Source: NIOZ-UU13 sp041862635
GTDB lineage: Bacteria > Planctomycetota > Phycisphaerae > Sedimentisphaerales > Anaerobacaceae
Direction of reading: 5' to 3'
NCBI GenBank assembly: GCA_041862635.1
Contig: JBGVTO010000314.1
Span: 15,836-79,835, forward strand
DNA: 64,000 bases
Position 1 is the first letter of the stretch. Every line of letters begins with the position of its first letter. Under the pieces are notes generated by a model. That model did no database searches. It was not told where the DNA came from and saw nothing but the letters and a program-made list of their open reading frames with translations. A program made the position numbers and the translations under genes. Positions 44,311 through 52,323 of the stretch are shown here, in pieces.

Positions 44311-45213
44311 TCAGCTTTCAATGTATTCTGGATTAGGCTTAGTGCATTCTATGAATATGTCCTCAAGGCTCATCGGGATTTCAGTGCAGCTTGAGGGTTT
44401 GAAAATTTCGAGAGCAGTCTGTTTCTGCTTATTCCAGTTGGCAGCGGTAATTACCATCTCCCGGCCCTGGTTTTGCTGGTTTATAATCTCTGTCAGATGG
44501 AGATTCGCCGGTGCGGATTCGGGGAAGATTACGCGCAATTTTTTAACCCGCTCTTTAAGCTCTTCCAAAGGACAATCCACGACGAGCTTGCCGGCGGCAA
44601 GTATTCCTATCTTATCGGCGATTCGCTCGACGTCGCCGAGGATATGGGAACAGAATAAAATCGTTCGGCCCTGCTGCTGGATGAGTTCGATGGCAAGCTC
44701 GAGAAACCTACGTCGGGCGACGGTATCAAGGCCCAGCGTCGGGTCGTCGAAGATAAGCAGCTCAGGGTCTATCGCCATAGCCAGCGCAAGGTTCAGTTGT
44801 GCTCGCATACCGATTGAAAGCTCCTTTACCCTGCGGTCGGCAGGCAAGCGGAATGTTTCTATCAGATGGTCAAAAAACTCATCGTTCCACTGCAAAGAAA
44901 GGTCCTTGCAGAGTTTTATAAGTCGTCCAACTCTATAGTTCTGAATAAGGTTGTGGCCTTCGGCTACGTAGCCGATTCGGCCGTGCAGTTTTGCGGAAAG
45001 CTCGGTTGATTCGGCGTCCAGCAGGAAAGTCCGTCCGCGCGTTGGCGGCTCAAGGCCCAGGAGAATCCGAATAATCGTTGTCTTGCCGGAGCCGTTTCGT
45101 CCTAACAGGCCGTAAATGCAGCCTCGCGGCACGTTTAGATTGATGCCATCCAGAACGCAACGGCCGTCGAAATATTTAACAAGATTTTCCACTTTGATAA
45201 CGTTCTCATCCAT
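44311..45213 (-). CDS. ABC transporter ATP-binding protein
   Basis: This 300-residue ATPase has Walker A GLLGRNGSGKTT, a signature-like LSIGMRAQLNLALAMA, and Walker B LLIFDDPTLGLD followed by the switch His in ILFCSHILGD. The catalytic Glu position after Walker B is Asp (FDDP), which occurs in some exporter ATPases. The C-terminal ~80 residues are a regulatory tail. ATG 45213 fits the MDENVIKVENLVKYF start and a GGGTGA ribosome site. It is second in the gntR operon, 4 bp after its stop. Confidence 0.88.
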   Translation of the reverse strand: MDENVIKVENLVKYFDGRCVLDGINLNVPRGCIYGLLGRNGSGKTTIIRILLGLEPPTRGRTFLLDAESTELSAKLHGRIGYVAEGHNLIQNYRVGRLIKLCKDLSLQWNDEFFDHLIETFRLPADRRVKELSIGMRAQLNLALAMAIDPELLIFDDPTLGLDTVARRRFLELAIELIQQQGRTILFCSHILGDVERIADKIGILAAGKLVVDCPLEELKERVKKLRVIFPESAPANLHLTEIINQQNQGREMVITAANWNKQKQTALEIFKPSSCTEIPMSLEDIFIECTKPNPEYIES

Positions 45214-45217
45214 TCGG

Positions 45218-45613
45218 TCACCCTTTCTTCGAAGGCAAATTGAATTTGACAACTGCGTTATTGAACCACTCTAACAGCGTTTGACCGTCAATTTGCATGT
45301 GAAAAGCTTCAACTGCGATTCGCTCAAGTTCCTCGGAAATGAGTTTTTTCCTGACCGACCTACTCAAATTACTGTCAAGATTCGCGACAAAAGCGCCGGC
45401 ACCGGCCTTGGTAACAATAATGCCCTCCTGCTCCAATTGTCGATAGGCCTTGGCTATTGTGTTAGGGTTTATAGCAAGCTGTCCGGCTAATTGCCTTACG
45501 GTGGGCAGCCTTTCATTTTTGTTGAGCCTGCCCAGAGCAATGTCGCGTTTAATCTGGTCTATTATCTGCTGGTAAACGGGCCTGTCTGATGCGTTGTCTA
45601 TACGAAAATGCAT
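45218..45613 (-). CDS. GntR-family regulator, YtrA type
   Basis: This 131-residue protein has an N-terminal GntR winged helix (PVYQQIIDQIKRDIALGRL, LPTVRQLAGQLAINPNTIAKAYRQLEQEG) and a short C-terminal helical dimerisation region, as in the YtrA subfamily that controls ABC exporters. It heads the transporter operon. A near-consensus promoter and an inverted repeat over the predicted transcript start suggest autoregulation. Confidence 0.9.
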   Translation of the reverse strand: MHFRIDNASDRPVYQQIIDQIKRDIALGRLNKNERLPTVRQLAGQLAINPNTIAKAYRQLEQEGIIVTKAGAGAFVANLDSNLSRSVRKKLISEELERIAVEAFHMQIDGQTLLEWFNNAVVKFNLPSKKG

Positions 45614-45629
45614 AACTCAACCTCAATAA

Positions 45630-45679
45630 TTGTACTATTCCAACTACTACAAGTATAACGCAAATTTTCCCTTTGTCAA
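45630..45679 (-). promoter_or_regulatory. gntR operon promoter and candidate GntR operator
   Basis: On the minus strand TTGACA (45679-45674) and TATACT (45657-45652) are 16 bp apart. Immediately downstream lies an inverted repeat, TTGTACTA (45630-45637) and TACTACAA (45645-45652), 7 of 8 positions matched around a 7-bp centre. It abuts the -10 box and covers the transcript start, a placement typical for YtrA-type repression. Confidence 0.65.
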
Positions 45680-45909
45680 GCACCGTCGAGAAAAAAATAA
45701 AAAAACTTAAAAAAATTTAAGTGCTATTTGGAACCGGGCCCAAAGATGGAATTTCGTTATTACACGCGGCTTTCTGCTGGCTGGTTGAGCTGTTGATGGC
45801 CAAAAGGATTCTGGTTATCATATAGTTAAGTGGAATCTATAACATCAGTTAGGCATGGCCAAGGGCAGATACGTCCTGTAGTGTAGTCTGTCATGTGAGA
45901 GGTTAAAAG
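45680..45909. other. Divergent intergenic region with a promoter for the MGMT-like gene
   Basis: An A-rich block (45692-45720) contains CTTAAAAAAATTTAAG, a weak hairpin. On the plus strand TTGATG (45793-45798) and TATCAT (45816-45821) with a 17-bp spacer form a plausible promoter for the gene starting at 45910. Nothing else gene-like is seen. Confidence 0.45.
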
Positions 45910-46397
45910 ATGACCAAAAAACTCAAATCACGTAAAAGCTGGCGGGAGAAACTCGAAAATCCTCCGGAAGGTTTACCTAAGGTAGTCAACGGCCCGGCAA
46001 AATGGGAAAAAAGGTTTGGCGGCAGAGAAGAGTACTCGTGCCTACCCCTCTTCTTGTAGATTCGTTAATCCGCAAAGTCGGAAAAAGGAAACTTATCACC
46101 ATAAAACAAATCAGAGAACAACTGGCAAAAGATTTTGAGGCCGACTCTACCTGCCCTCTCACTACAGGCATTTTTATTCGAATTGCCGCCGAAGTGGCAG
46201 AAGAAGATTTACAAATGGGCAAAAAACGCATAACACCTTGCTGGCGGGTAATTAAATCAGATGGTAGTCTGAATCCTAAATTCCCCGGAGGTATTAAAGC
46301 ACAGGCAGCACGTTTGAAGGAGGAAGGGCATAAAATTATCAGCGGCAAGGGCAAAAGACCGCCAAAAGTACAAGATTTTGAAAAATCTTTGGCGTGA
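45910..46397 (+). pseudogene. MGMT-family protein gene broken by a frameshift
   Basis: ATG 45910 opens a 49-codon frame (to TAG 46057-46059) with KSWREKLENPPEGLPKVV and KWEKRFGG. These match the N-terminus of a small MGMT-like protein family recalled from memory. The rest continues in another frame from about 46002: VLVPTPLLVDSLIRKVGKRKLITI, CPLTTGIFIRIAAEVAEE and TPCWRVIKSDGSLNPKFPGG, where PC-RV resembles the alkyl-acceptor Cys motif. The switch lies between about 46003 and 46036, next to an A6 run (46007-46012). It could be a real frameshift mutation, slippage, or sequence error. The 131-codon second part alone lacks the N-terminus. Confidence 0.68.
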
Positions 46398-46543
46398 AAG
46401 GCAAACACATATCTAAAGCGCAACTATCCTTTGAACAGGTAAGAAGTCTGACAAAAATGGTCCTTAGCCAATGAAAGTTTTGGGGTCAGTTGATGGACGA
46501 AACTGGCCCGATTGCAAGGTGATTAAAACACGCTTAAGAACTT

Positions 46544-47734
46544 TTATTCTTCTTTCGGGCCAAAGTAAAGCCTTTTGGGACCACAAGTCGGACAATCTTT
46601 TTTGCTTGTACTTGTGCTTGTGTCCCGTGTGGATGCTCGAGATGGCGCTTGGTGTACAGCAGACGGTCGTAAATAGAATCCGCTGCAGGGGATTTCCAGA
46701 TTCCCGCCGCCTTTTATCTTTACAACAACCACATCTGTGAACACGCCCGTTCGTTCCACGGTAGCCGGTGGGGTTATACTCAGCTCAAGCTCGTAACCAT
46801 CGATAAGCCTTTTGTTACTTAAAACTTTTACTGTACCGTTTTTTGAGAACACTGATTCAAGCTCAAAATCATCCTGGTAGTTGTTTTGTATCCGAACTTT
46901 CCTTGTTACCGACCTTTTCGCCTCGGCGTTGTGAACGACAACCGGATGCGGGGCAACACTGAATCTTGGCAGCGCATTAAGGCCGATAGTAAGAGTCTTG
47001 CATTCCGGATGGGTCAGGCCAATTTCGATACGCCCATTCAAAGTTTTTTCCAGTTTGGCCATATCAACCTTTGGCTGAAGAACAAACCTCGTTGCTTTCG
47101 CTGAAGGATTATAGTCGGCAGTTATACAATTGGCCGTCGATTTGAAAGAGCGTATTGAAAAAGGCTGGTTGTCAAGGCTGGTAAGTGTGATCTGCGGACA
47201 GGCGGCGTTTTGGTGTTTCAGCGACAGGCTCAATGTACTTGGCTCAGACTTGACCTTCGCTACAACCCTGGCCTTTATGGCCAGGGCAACCTTCGGGTTT
47301 TGGCTGTCGTTACTGTGCACAAACAATTGTTTCGTTATGCTGTCGTATTCTGGTTCAGCATAATACCTTACTCTCAATGTTCCGCTTTCGCCCGGCGCAT
47401 ATTCTGTTTTGTTCAATGAAAATGGTGTACAACCGCAGGTTTTATCAACCTGGCTTATGTTTAGAACACCCTCTCCGGTGTTCGTGAATCTGAACTCACA
47501 GAAGTGGTTTGTTCCCGGGCCGACCTCGCCGAAATTGTGAGTTACTTTTTCAAATGTAATCCTTGACAACGATTTGGCGAAGCTTGGTGTCCTGGTCATG
47601 GCCATCTGGGTCTGCTGCTGGAACCAGTCGGAGCCGAGCTCTCGCGGTGCCATAGCCTCTTCTTCACAGCCAGCCTGCAAAAGTAAGACGCAAACCATAA
47701 CAATAACAGTTAAAGTCAACTGATTCGGCTTCAT
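46544..47734 (-). CDS. DUF1573-domain lipoprotein
   Basis: This 396-residue protein has a lipoprotein signal ending LLLQAGC, so it should be anchored in a membrane. Residues about 55-145 form a DUF1573/ASH-like immunoglobulin-fold domain (FEKVTHNFGEVGPGTNHFCEFRFTN, CGCTPF, YAPGESGTLRVRYY). A second and third beta-rich domain follow. The C-terminus is Ser/Thr-rich with a TCGPKRLYFGPKEE tail. ATG 47734 is preferred because it gives the signal peptide and follows GGAGAT. Function unknown; the family is common in planctomycetes. Confidence 0.8.
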   Translation of the reverse strand: MKPNQLTLTVIVMVCVLLLQAGCEEEAMAPRELGSDWFQQQTQMAMTRTPSFAKSLSRITFEKVTHNFGEVGPGTNHFCEFRFTNTGEGVLNISQVDKTCGCTPFSLNKTEYAPGESGTLRVRYYAEPEYDSITKQLFVHSNDSQNPKVALAIKARVVAKVKSEPSTLSLSLKHQNAACPQITLTSLDNQPFSIRSFKSTANCITADYNPSAKATRFVLQPKVDMAKLEKTLNGRIEIGLTHPECKTLTIGLNALPRFSVAPHPVVVHNAEAKRSVTRKVRIQNNYQDDFELESVFSKNGTVKVLSNKRLIDGYELELSITPPATVERTGVFTDVVVVKIKGGGNLEIPCSGFYLRPSAVHQAPSRASTRDTSTSTSKKDCPTCGPKRLYFGPKEE

Positions 47735-47868
47735 ATTCTTATCTCCAAATCGCACTGAGATGAGACTTTCAGCTAATTGGCAAGAAACTTGAGCTTAACG
47801 GAAAAGGCACCTTTAACAACGATTTTTCAGATGACCTCCTCCGGCCCCATCAGAACTTTATTATAGTT

Positions 47869-47897
47869 ATTATACCCTAATCAGCCGCCAAAGTCAA
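47869..47897 (-). promoter_or_regulatory. Promoter of the DUF1573 lipoprotein gene
   Basis: TTGACT (47897-47892) and TATAAT (47874-47869) on the minus strand with a 17-bp spacer. It leaves a leader of about 130 nt. Confidence 0.75.
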
Positions 47898-48322
47898 ACC
47901 TTTTTGCAGACTTTTTCAATACATAAATCGACTGTTTTTTGGCTTGCGGCCTATAATAATTGCGCAAACATCTGTTAAAATGTTAATAGACAAGGTCCCG
48001 GCAGGATGCACTGACGTCGAACGTAAATCCAGTTTCTACATATGGATATCACGATTTTCAATCATAATAGGCCATGAGGGCAGGGGCATCAGTATCTTGT
48101 AGTTAACAAATTATTTGACCTCAGCGGCTCTGCTATTGAAGAAGTAGATTCCCGCTTTTGCGGGAATGATACGGCAAATTGGCCAATTTGAGTGTTATGG
48201 CCGATATAAAAATAGACGCCCGGCTAAATATTTTTAGTTGTTTATCCTTGACGAGCAGGCTTTTAATTGATAATTGATAATTATCAGGAATGGATTAGGT
48301 TTAAGATTGAAAGGAGGCCATT
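47898..48322. other. Intergenic region between divergent lipoprotein genes
   Basis: No gene. It contains a half copy of the palindromic repeat (TTCCCGCTTTTGCGGGAA, 48149-48166). On the plus strand TTGACG (48248-48253) and TAATTG (48271-48276) at 17 bp form a weak promoter candidate for the TPR lipoprotein. The palindrome TGATAATTATCA lies near 48275-48286. Confidence 0.45.
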
Positions 48323-49120
48323 ATGGCAAGGATAGTTCTTACCGCGGTAGTCATCGTCTTATTGAACGTGCTGGTTGGCTGCCGGGGTGTTGACAGGGGC
48401 AGAGGCCAGCTTATGCCGGCCCGCACCAGAACCTCGATCGGGGCTGCCGGTGTAGTTTCGGTTGCCGATGCCGGTGAGACCGATTTTGTCGAGCAGATAG
48501 CGGTCAATCGTCAGGCATATCGGCAGGGTCTTCAATTGCTGGTGGGATACTATACCAGGAGCGGCAACAATATGAAGCTTAACTGGGCCAAAGATGAGCT
48601 GGCGGCACTGGATTCTATCCCGCAATATAAGTACATTATTGAGGCCGAGGCCGCCGGGGCGAATTTGAGAGCGAGCACTTCAATTCCGGAAGCGGATGAA
48701 GTCTATCAGGACGCCCTGGACCTTCAAAAAGAGGCCGGTGCGTTACTCGTAGTGAAAAACGAAGAGTTATTACGTTTGGCTGCGGATAAATACAACCGGC
48801 TCATAAAGACATTTCCTTCGAGCGACAAGATTGACGATGCGGCATACAAGGCGGGTGAAATTTATGAACATTTCCAGGATTATTCGATAGCCCTTTTGTA
48901 CTACAAAAGAGCCTATCAGTGGGACCCTGGTACCGTTCATCCTGCGAGGTTCAGGGCGGCACGGATTCTGGATAAACGCCTGCACCGCTACGACGAGGCA
49001 TTGGAGCTTTATCGGGAGGCCATCAAAACCGAAGGTACATATGGAAGGCATCGGAAATGGACGGAGTTCGCAGAACAGCGCATAATAGATTTGTACACGA
49101 TTGGCAGTGACAATGAGTGA
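48323..49120 (+). CDS. TPR-containing lipoprotein
   Basis: This 265-residue protein has a lipobox LVGC at residue ~19. The C-terminal half (150-260) carries TPR-like helices: AADKYNRLIKTFPSSDKIDDAAYKAGEIYEHFQDYSIALLYYKRAYQWDP and RYDEALELYREAIK. This resembles the BamD/YbgF-type repeats of outer-membrane assembly lipoproteins, but it is too divergent to assign. AAGGAGG before the ATG. A strong terminator follows at 49232, so it is probably monocistronic. Confidence 0.75.
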   Translation: MARIVLTAVVIVLLNVLVGCRGVDRGRGQLMPARTRTSIGAAGVVSVADAGETDFVEQIAVNRQAYRQGLQLLVGYYTRSGNNMKLNWAKDELAALDSIPQYKYIIEAEAAGANLRASTSIPEADEVYQDALDLQKEAGALLVVKNEELLRLAADKYNRLIKTFPSSDKIDDAAYKAGEIYEHFQDYSIALLYYKRAYQWDPGTVHPARFRAARILDKRLHRYDEALELYREAIKTEGTYGRHRKWTEFAEQRIIDLYTIGSDNE

Positions 49121-49140
49121 TGTTGGCAGAAGTTTGAGGT

Positions 49141-49229
49141 GGACAGATGTCAGAGGACAAAAGACAGAAATGTCTGTTAATCTGATTTCTGACTTCTGAC
49201 TTCAGACATCTGACTTCTGATATCTGATT
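49141..49229. repeat. CAGAAGTCAG-type low-complexity repeat
   Basis: It reads CAGATGTCAGAGGACAAAAGACAG then TTCTGACTTCTGACTTCAGAC and TCTGACTTCTGATATCTGA. The same words, in the other orientation, occur inside tilS at 50343-50449, and GAGGACAGACGACGG runs at 7974. Confidence 0.65.
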
Positions 49230-49231
49230 CT

Positions 49232-49263
49232 CGGGCCTGGCTGGACATCAGGCCCGTTTTTTT
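49232..49263 (+). terminator. Rho-independent terminator of the TPR lipoprotein gene
   Basis: CGGGCCTG (49232-49239) and CAGGCCCG (49249-49256) form a perfect 8-bp stem with a 9-nt loop, followed by seven T residues (49257-49263). Confidence 0.85.
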
Positions 49264-49334
49264 ATGTAATAAGAGGGACCCCGCCCTGCCTGTCTCGGCT
49301 TAGCCGAGCCAAGACGGGCGGGAACCCAAAAGAG

Positions 49335-50837
49335 ATGCTGTCGGAATTTGAGCAAAAAGTCGGTGATTTTATCAAAGCTAATGAGCTTTTCGGCTCTGCG
49401 GATAAAGTTTTGTTGGCCGTTTCCGGCGGAGCGGATTCGACGGCGCTTCTTTATGCAACGCGCGCGTTGAGCAGTGAGAACGTTTTCGGCGCCGAGCTGC
49501 TCTGCGCTCATATAAATCATCGGCTAAGGGGGGCTGAAGCAGATTCGGATGAAGATTTCGTTATCGCACAGGCAGCCGAGCTGAAGTTAGCCATAACAAC
49601 GAAGCGACTGGATGTGCGAGGATTTGCCTGTCGGAATAAACTTTCGATTGAGACGGCTGCTCGGAAACTGCGGATTAAAAATCTTCTCGAGATTGCAAAG
49701 GCCAATGACTGCGATTGTGTTGCGACGGCACACCAAAAAAATGACAACGCCGAGACCATTCTGCAGCGATTAACTCGCGGCACAGGCTTTCGCGGGCTTG
49801 GGGGTATTTGGCCGGTGCGTGTTTTTAACGATGAATCTAAGTTTGTAAGGCCGTTGTTATGCGTCAGGAGGGATGAAATCATCAAGTATTTAGAACAGCG
49901 GAAGCTAAAATGGCGACAGGACCATACAAATGCTGATTGTACGTACAGGCGTAACTATATTCGGCATCGGCTGCTTCCGGCATTACAAAAAGACTGCACT
50001 TGTTCACTCGTGGAGCAATTATCCAAGCTGTCTGAATCAGCCCGCAGGTTCTATAGGCTGGTTCACAGTCGTGCAGATGAGGTTTGGCCGAAAGCCCCTG
50101 ATCGTTTCGGTGAAAAAGTAACGCTGGATGTGAAGATGCTTTTGGCTCAACCACAACCGGTGATTGTTGAGTTGGTTCGGCGAAGTTTGACAGCCATCGG
50201 CTGCGGCGAGAAAGATTTGACTCAACGTCATTATGAAGGGATACTGCGATTGGCAGAGCAAAACGTCAGCGGCAGAAAAATGAAGCTGCCGAGTGGATTT
50301 GTGGTTTGCGCCGAATATGGGAATTTGATTTTTTCTCGGCCACAGAAGTCAGGAATCAGAAGTCAGGAATCAGAAGTCAGAAACCTGTCCTCTGCCCTTG
50401 CCGTAAGGCATCCTGTGGACTGTCCTTTGTCTTCTGTTGTCCTGGAAGTTCCGGGGCAAACAAGGTTCGGCGGGAATTTGATAGAAGCAAATATCCTCGA
50501 AGCTGATGAGGGGGAATTCGAGGAATTCAAAGCGGAAAAAACCAATTTTATTGAGAGGTTTGACTTTGATAAGATAAAACCGCCATTAGTTGTTCGTCTC
50601 CGCAGGCCCGGCGACAGGTTTGCTCCTTTAGGTTTGGGGCAAGAGAAAAAGGTGGGTAAATTCCTTACCGCTGCGCGAGTACCACAGGAAGTACGACAAA
50701 AAATTCTTATCGTCGCTGACAGTGAAAGGATAATCTGGATTTGGCCAATTCGAACAGGCGAGCAAGCTAAAGTTAACGCCAGCACTCGAAAAATTCTTCA
50801 GCTGCAAATAACAGATATGACGATGCAAGCCAAATAA
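49335..50837 (+). CDS. tilS: tRNA(Ile)-lysidine synthetase with in-frame repeat insertion
   Basis: This 500-residue enzyme attaches lysine to C34 of tRNA-Ile(CAU). The P-loop is AVSGGADSTALL near residues 33-44; LCAHINHRLRGAEADSDE, TAHQKNDNAETILQRLTRGTGFRGL and RPLL follow. The C-terminal TilS_C domain is RRPGDRFAPLGLGQEKKVGKFLTAARVP. Residues about 337-372 (QKSGIRSQESEVRNLSSAL...) come from three 14-bp CAGAAGTCAGGAAT repeats and CTGTCC/GTCCT runs, placed between the tRNA-binding and C-terminal domains. The frame is kept, so the gene is probably functional. Confidence 0.93.
   Translation: MLSEFEQKVGDFIKANELFGSADKVLLAVSGGADSTALLYATRALSSENVFGAELLCAHINHRLRGAEADSDEDFVIAQAAELKLAITTKRLDVRGFACRNKLSIETAARKLRIKNLLEIAKANDCDCVATAHQKNDNAETILQRLTRGTGFRGLGGIWPVRVFNDESKFVRPLLCVRRDEIIKYLEQRKLKWRQDHTNADCTYRRNYIRHRLLPALQKDCTCSLVEQLSKLSESARRFYRLVHSRADEVWPKAPDRFGEKVTLDVKMLLAQPQPVIVELVRRSLTAIGCGEKDLTQRHYEGILRLAEQNVSGRKMKLPSGFVVCAEYGNLIFSRPQKSGIRSQESEVRNLSSALAVRHPVDCPLSSVVLEVPGQTRFGGNLIEANILEADEGEFEEFKAEKTNFIERFDFDKIKPPLVVRLRRPGDRFAPLGLGQEKKVGKFLTAARVPQEVRQKILIVADSERIIWIWPIRTGEQAKVNASTRKILQLQITDMTMQAK
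50343..50449. repeat. Repeat block inside tilS
   Basis: Three tandem 14-mers CAGAAGTCAGGAAT (50343, 50357, 50371, the last diverging) are followed by CTGTCCTCTGCCC and CTGTCCTTTGTCTTCTGTTGTCC. It is the same family as the intergenic block at 49141-49229. Confidence 0.7.
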
Positions 50838-50864
50838 AACCGTAAACAATAGAAAGTAACAAAC

Positions 50865-52295
50865 ATGAGTATATTGAATTACACGCGTCGCAACTTTCTA
50901 AAGACCATGGGCCTGAGTGCAACCACGCTGGTGACACAGAGTTGTGCGAGTATCTCCCAGTCAATCACCGGCAAGGCATCTGAGGACAAGCCCAATATTA
51001 TTTTCATTTTAGCTGATGACTTAGGCTGGGCGGAGCTGGGATGCTACGGCAATAAGTTCAACGAAACACCCAATCTCGATAAACTGGCGAGTGAGGGTAT
51101 GAGGTTTACCGAAGCTTACGCGGCGGCCCCGGTTTGTTCGCCATACCGGGCGGCACTGATGACGGGGCAATATCCGGGAAGGGTCGGTATTACCGACTAC
51201 CTGCGGCCCAACGATACCAAACACCTTTCGACTGATTATGTCACTATCGCCGAGATGCTCGGGCGAGCCGGTTACGCTACGGGTATCATCGGTAAGTGGC
51301 ACCTCACCGGTTATGCCAACCACGGCGCGAAGGAATTTGGCCCCGACCTTCACGGCTTTGATGAGGTAATTGTCTCGGAAAACCGCGGCATCGGCGGCGG
51401 CAGCTACTTTCATCCCTACCACTTCAACCGCGAAATAAAAAAACGCCTGCCCGGCAGAGAATATCTGATTGACCGTTGTAACCTCGAAGCGGTCGGGTTC
51501 ATCGAGCGGCACAAGGATGGGCCGTTCTTTCTCTACCTGAGTCATTATGCCGTCCATACCAGGTTGCAGGGCAGGGAGGATCTGGTCGCCAAATACGAAA
51601 AGAAATCCGGCGCCGGCAAAGGAAACAAGGCCCAACGAAACAACCCGCATCTGGCTGCGCAGCTCGAGAGCATCGACGAAGGCGTCGGTATGATTATAGA
51701 CAAGCTCAACGAATTTTCTCTGGCAAACAATACAATGTTGATTTTCACCAGTGACAATGGCGGCGAGGACCGCGTAACTTCCAACGCGCCACTGCGGGCC
51801 GGCAAGTCCACACTCTACGAAGGTGGTATCCGCGAGCCGCTGCTCATTCGCTGGCCACAGGTTGTGAAACCGGGTGGCGTGTGCAACATGCCAACATGTA
51901 ATATTGACTTTTACCCAACATTTCTGCAAATCCTCGGACACAAGGTAAGCCGGGGTCAGCACATTGATGGCATTTCCATTTTACCTTTATTGAAGAACTC
52001 GAAAGCTGAGCTTGAACGCGACACATTGTATTGGCATTATCCACTGGAAAAGCCGCACTTCCTTGGCGGACGCTCGGCAGGGGCGATTCGCCAGGGCAGC
52101 TTCAAGCTCATTGAGTTCTTCGATAACGGCCAAATCGAGCTTTACAATCTTGCCGATGACGTCTCAGAGGAACACAACCTGGCGGCGGAGATGCCTAAAA
52201 AGGTAACCGAACTGCAAAAGCGCTTAGCAAAATGGCGGGCCGAGGTCGGAGCAAGCATACCGGCCGGACAAGAGAAATTCCTCAATTACAAATAA
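50865..52295 (+). CDS. Exported type I sulfatase (CSPYR variant)
   Basis: This 476-residue enzyme has a twin-arginine signal (TRRNFLKTMGLSATTLVTQSC), perhaps a lipoprotein. NIIFILADDLGWAELGC gives the metal Asp pair. The formylglycine motif is CSPYR (VCSPYRAALMTGQY): Cys, Pro and Arg are kept, with Tyr at the usually Ser/Thr place. GIIGKWHLTGY and FTSDNGGEDR complete the active site. It lies 27 bp after tilS and 28 bp before another sulfatase. Substrate not assignable. Confidence 0.92.
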   Translation: MSILNYTRRNFLKTMGLSATTLVTQSCASISQSITGKASEDKPNIIFILADDLGWAELGCYGNKFNETPNLDKLASEGMRFTEAYAAAPVCSPYRAALMTGQYPGRVGITDYLRPNDTKHLSTDYVTIAEMLGRAGYATGIIGKWHLTGYANHGAKEFGPDLHGFDEVIVSENRGIGGGSYFHPYHFNREIKKRLPGREYLIDRCNLEAVGFIERHKDGPFFLYLSHYAVHTRLQGREDLVAKYEKKSGAGKGNKAQRNNPHLAAQLESIDEGVGMIIDKLNEFSLANNTMLIFTSDNGGEDRVTSNAPLRAGKSTLYEGGIREPLLIRWPQVVKPGGVCNMPTCNIDFYPTFLQILGHKVSRGQHIDGISILPLLKNSKAELERDTLYWHYPLEKPHFLGGRSAGAIRQGSFKLIEFFDNGQIELYNLADDVSEEHNLAAEMPKKVTELQKRLAKWRAEVGASIPAGQEKFLNYK

Positions 52296-52323
52296 CTGAT
52301 TCCAATAACCGGAGGAAAAGAAT

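Noticed and set aside
46394..46474. 26-codon GTG frame overlapping the end of the MGMT-like gene
   Set aside because: Too short, no ribosome site; probably chance continuation.
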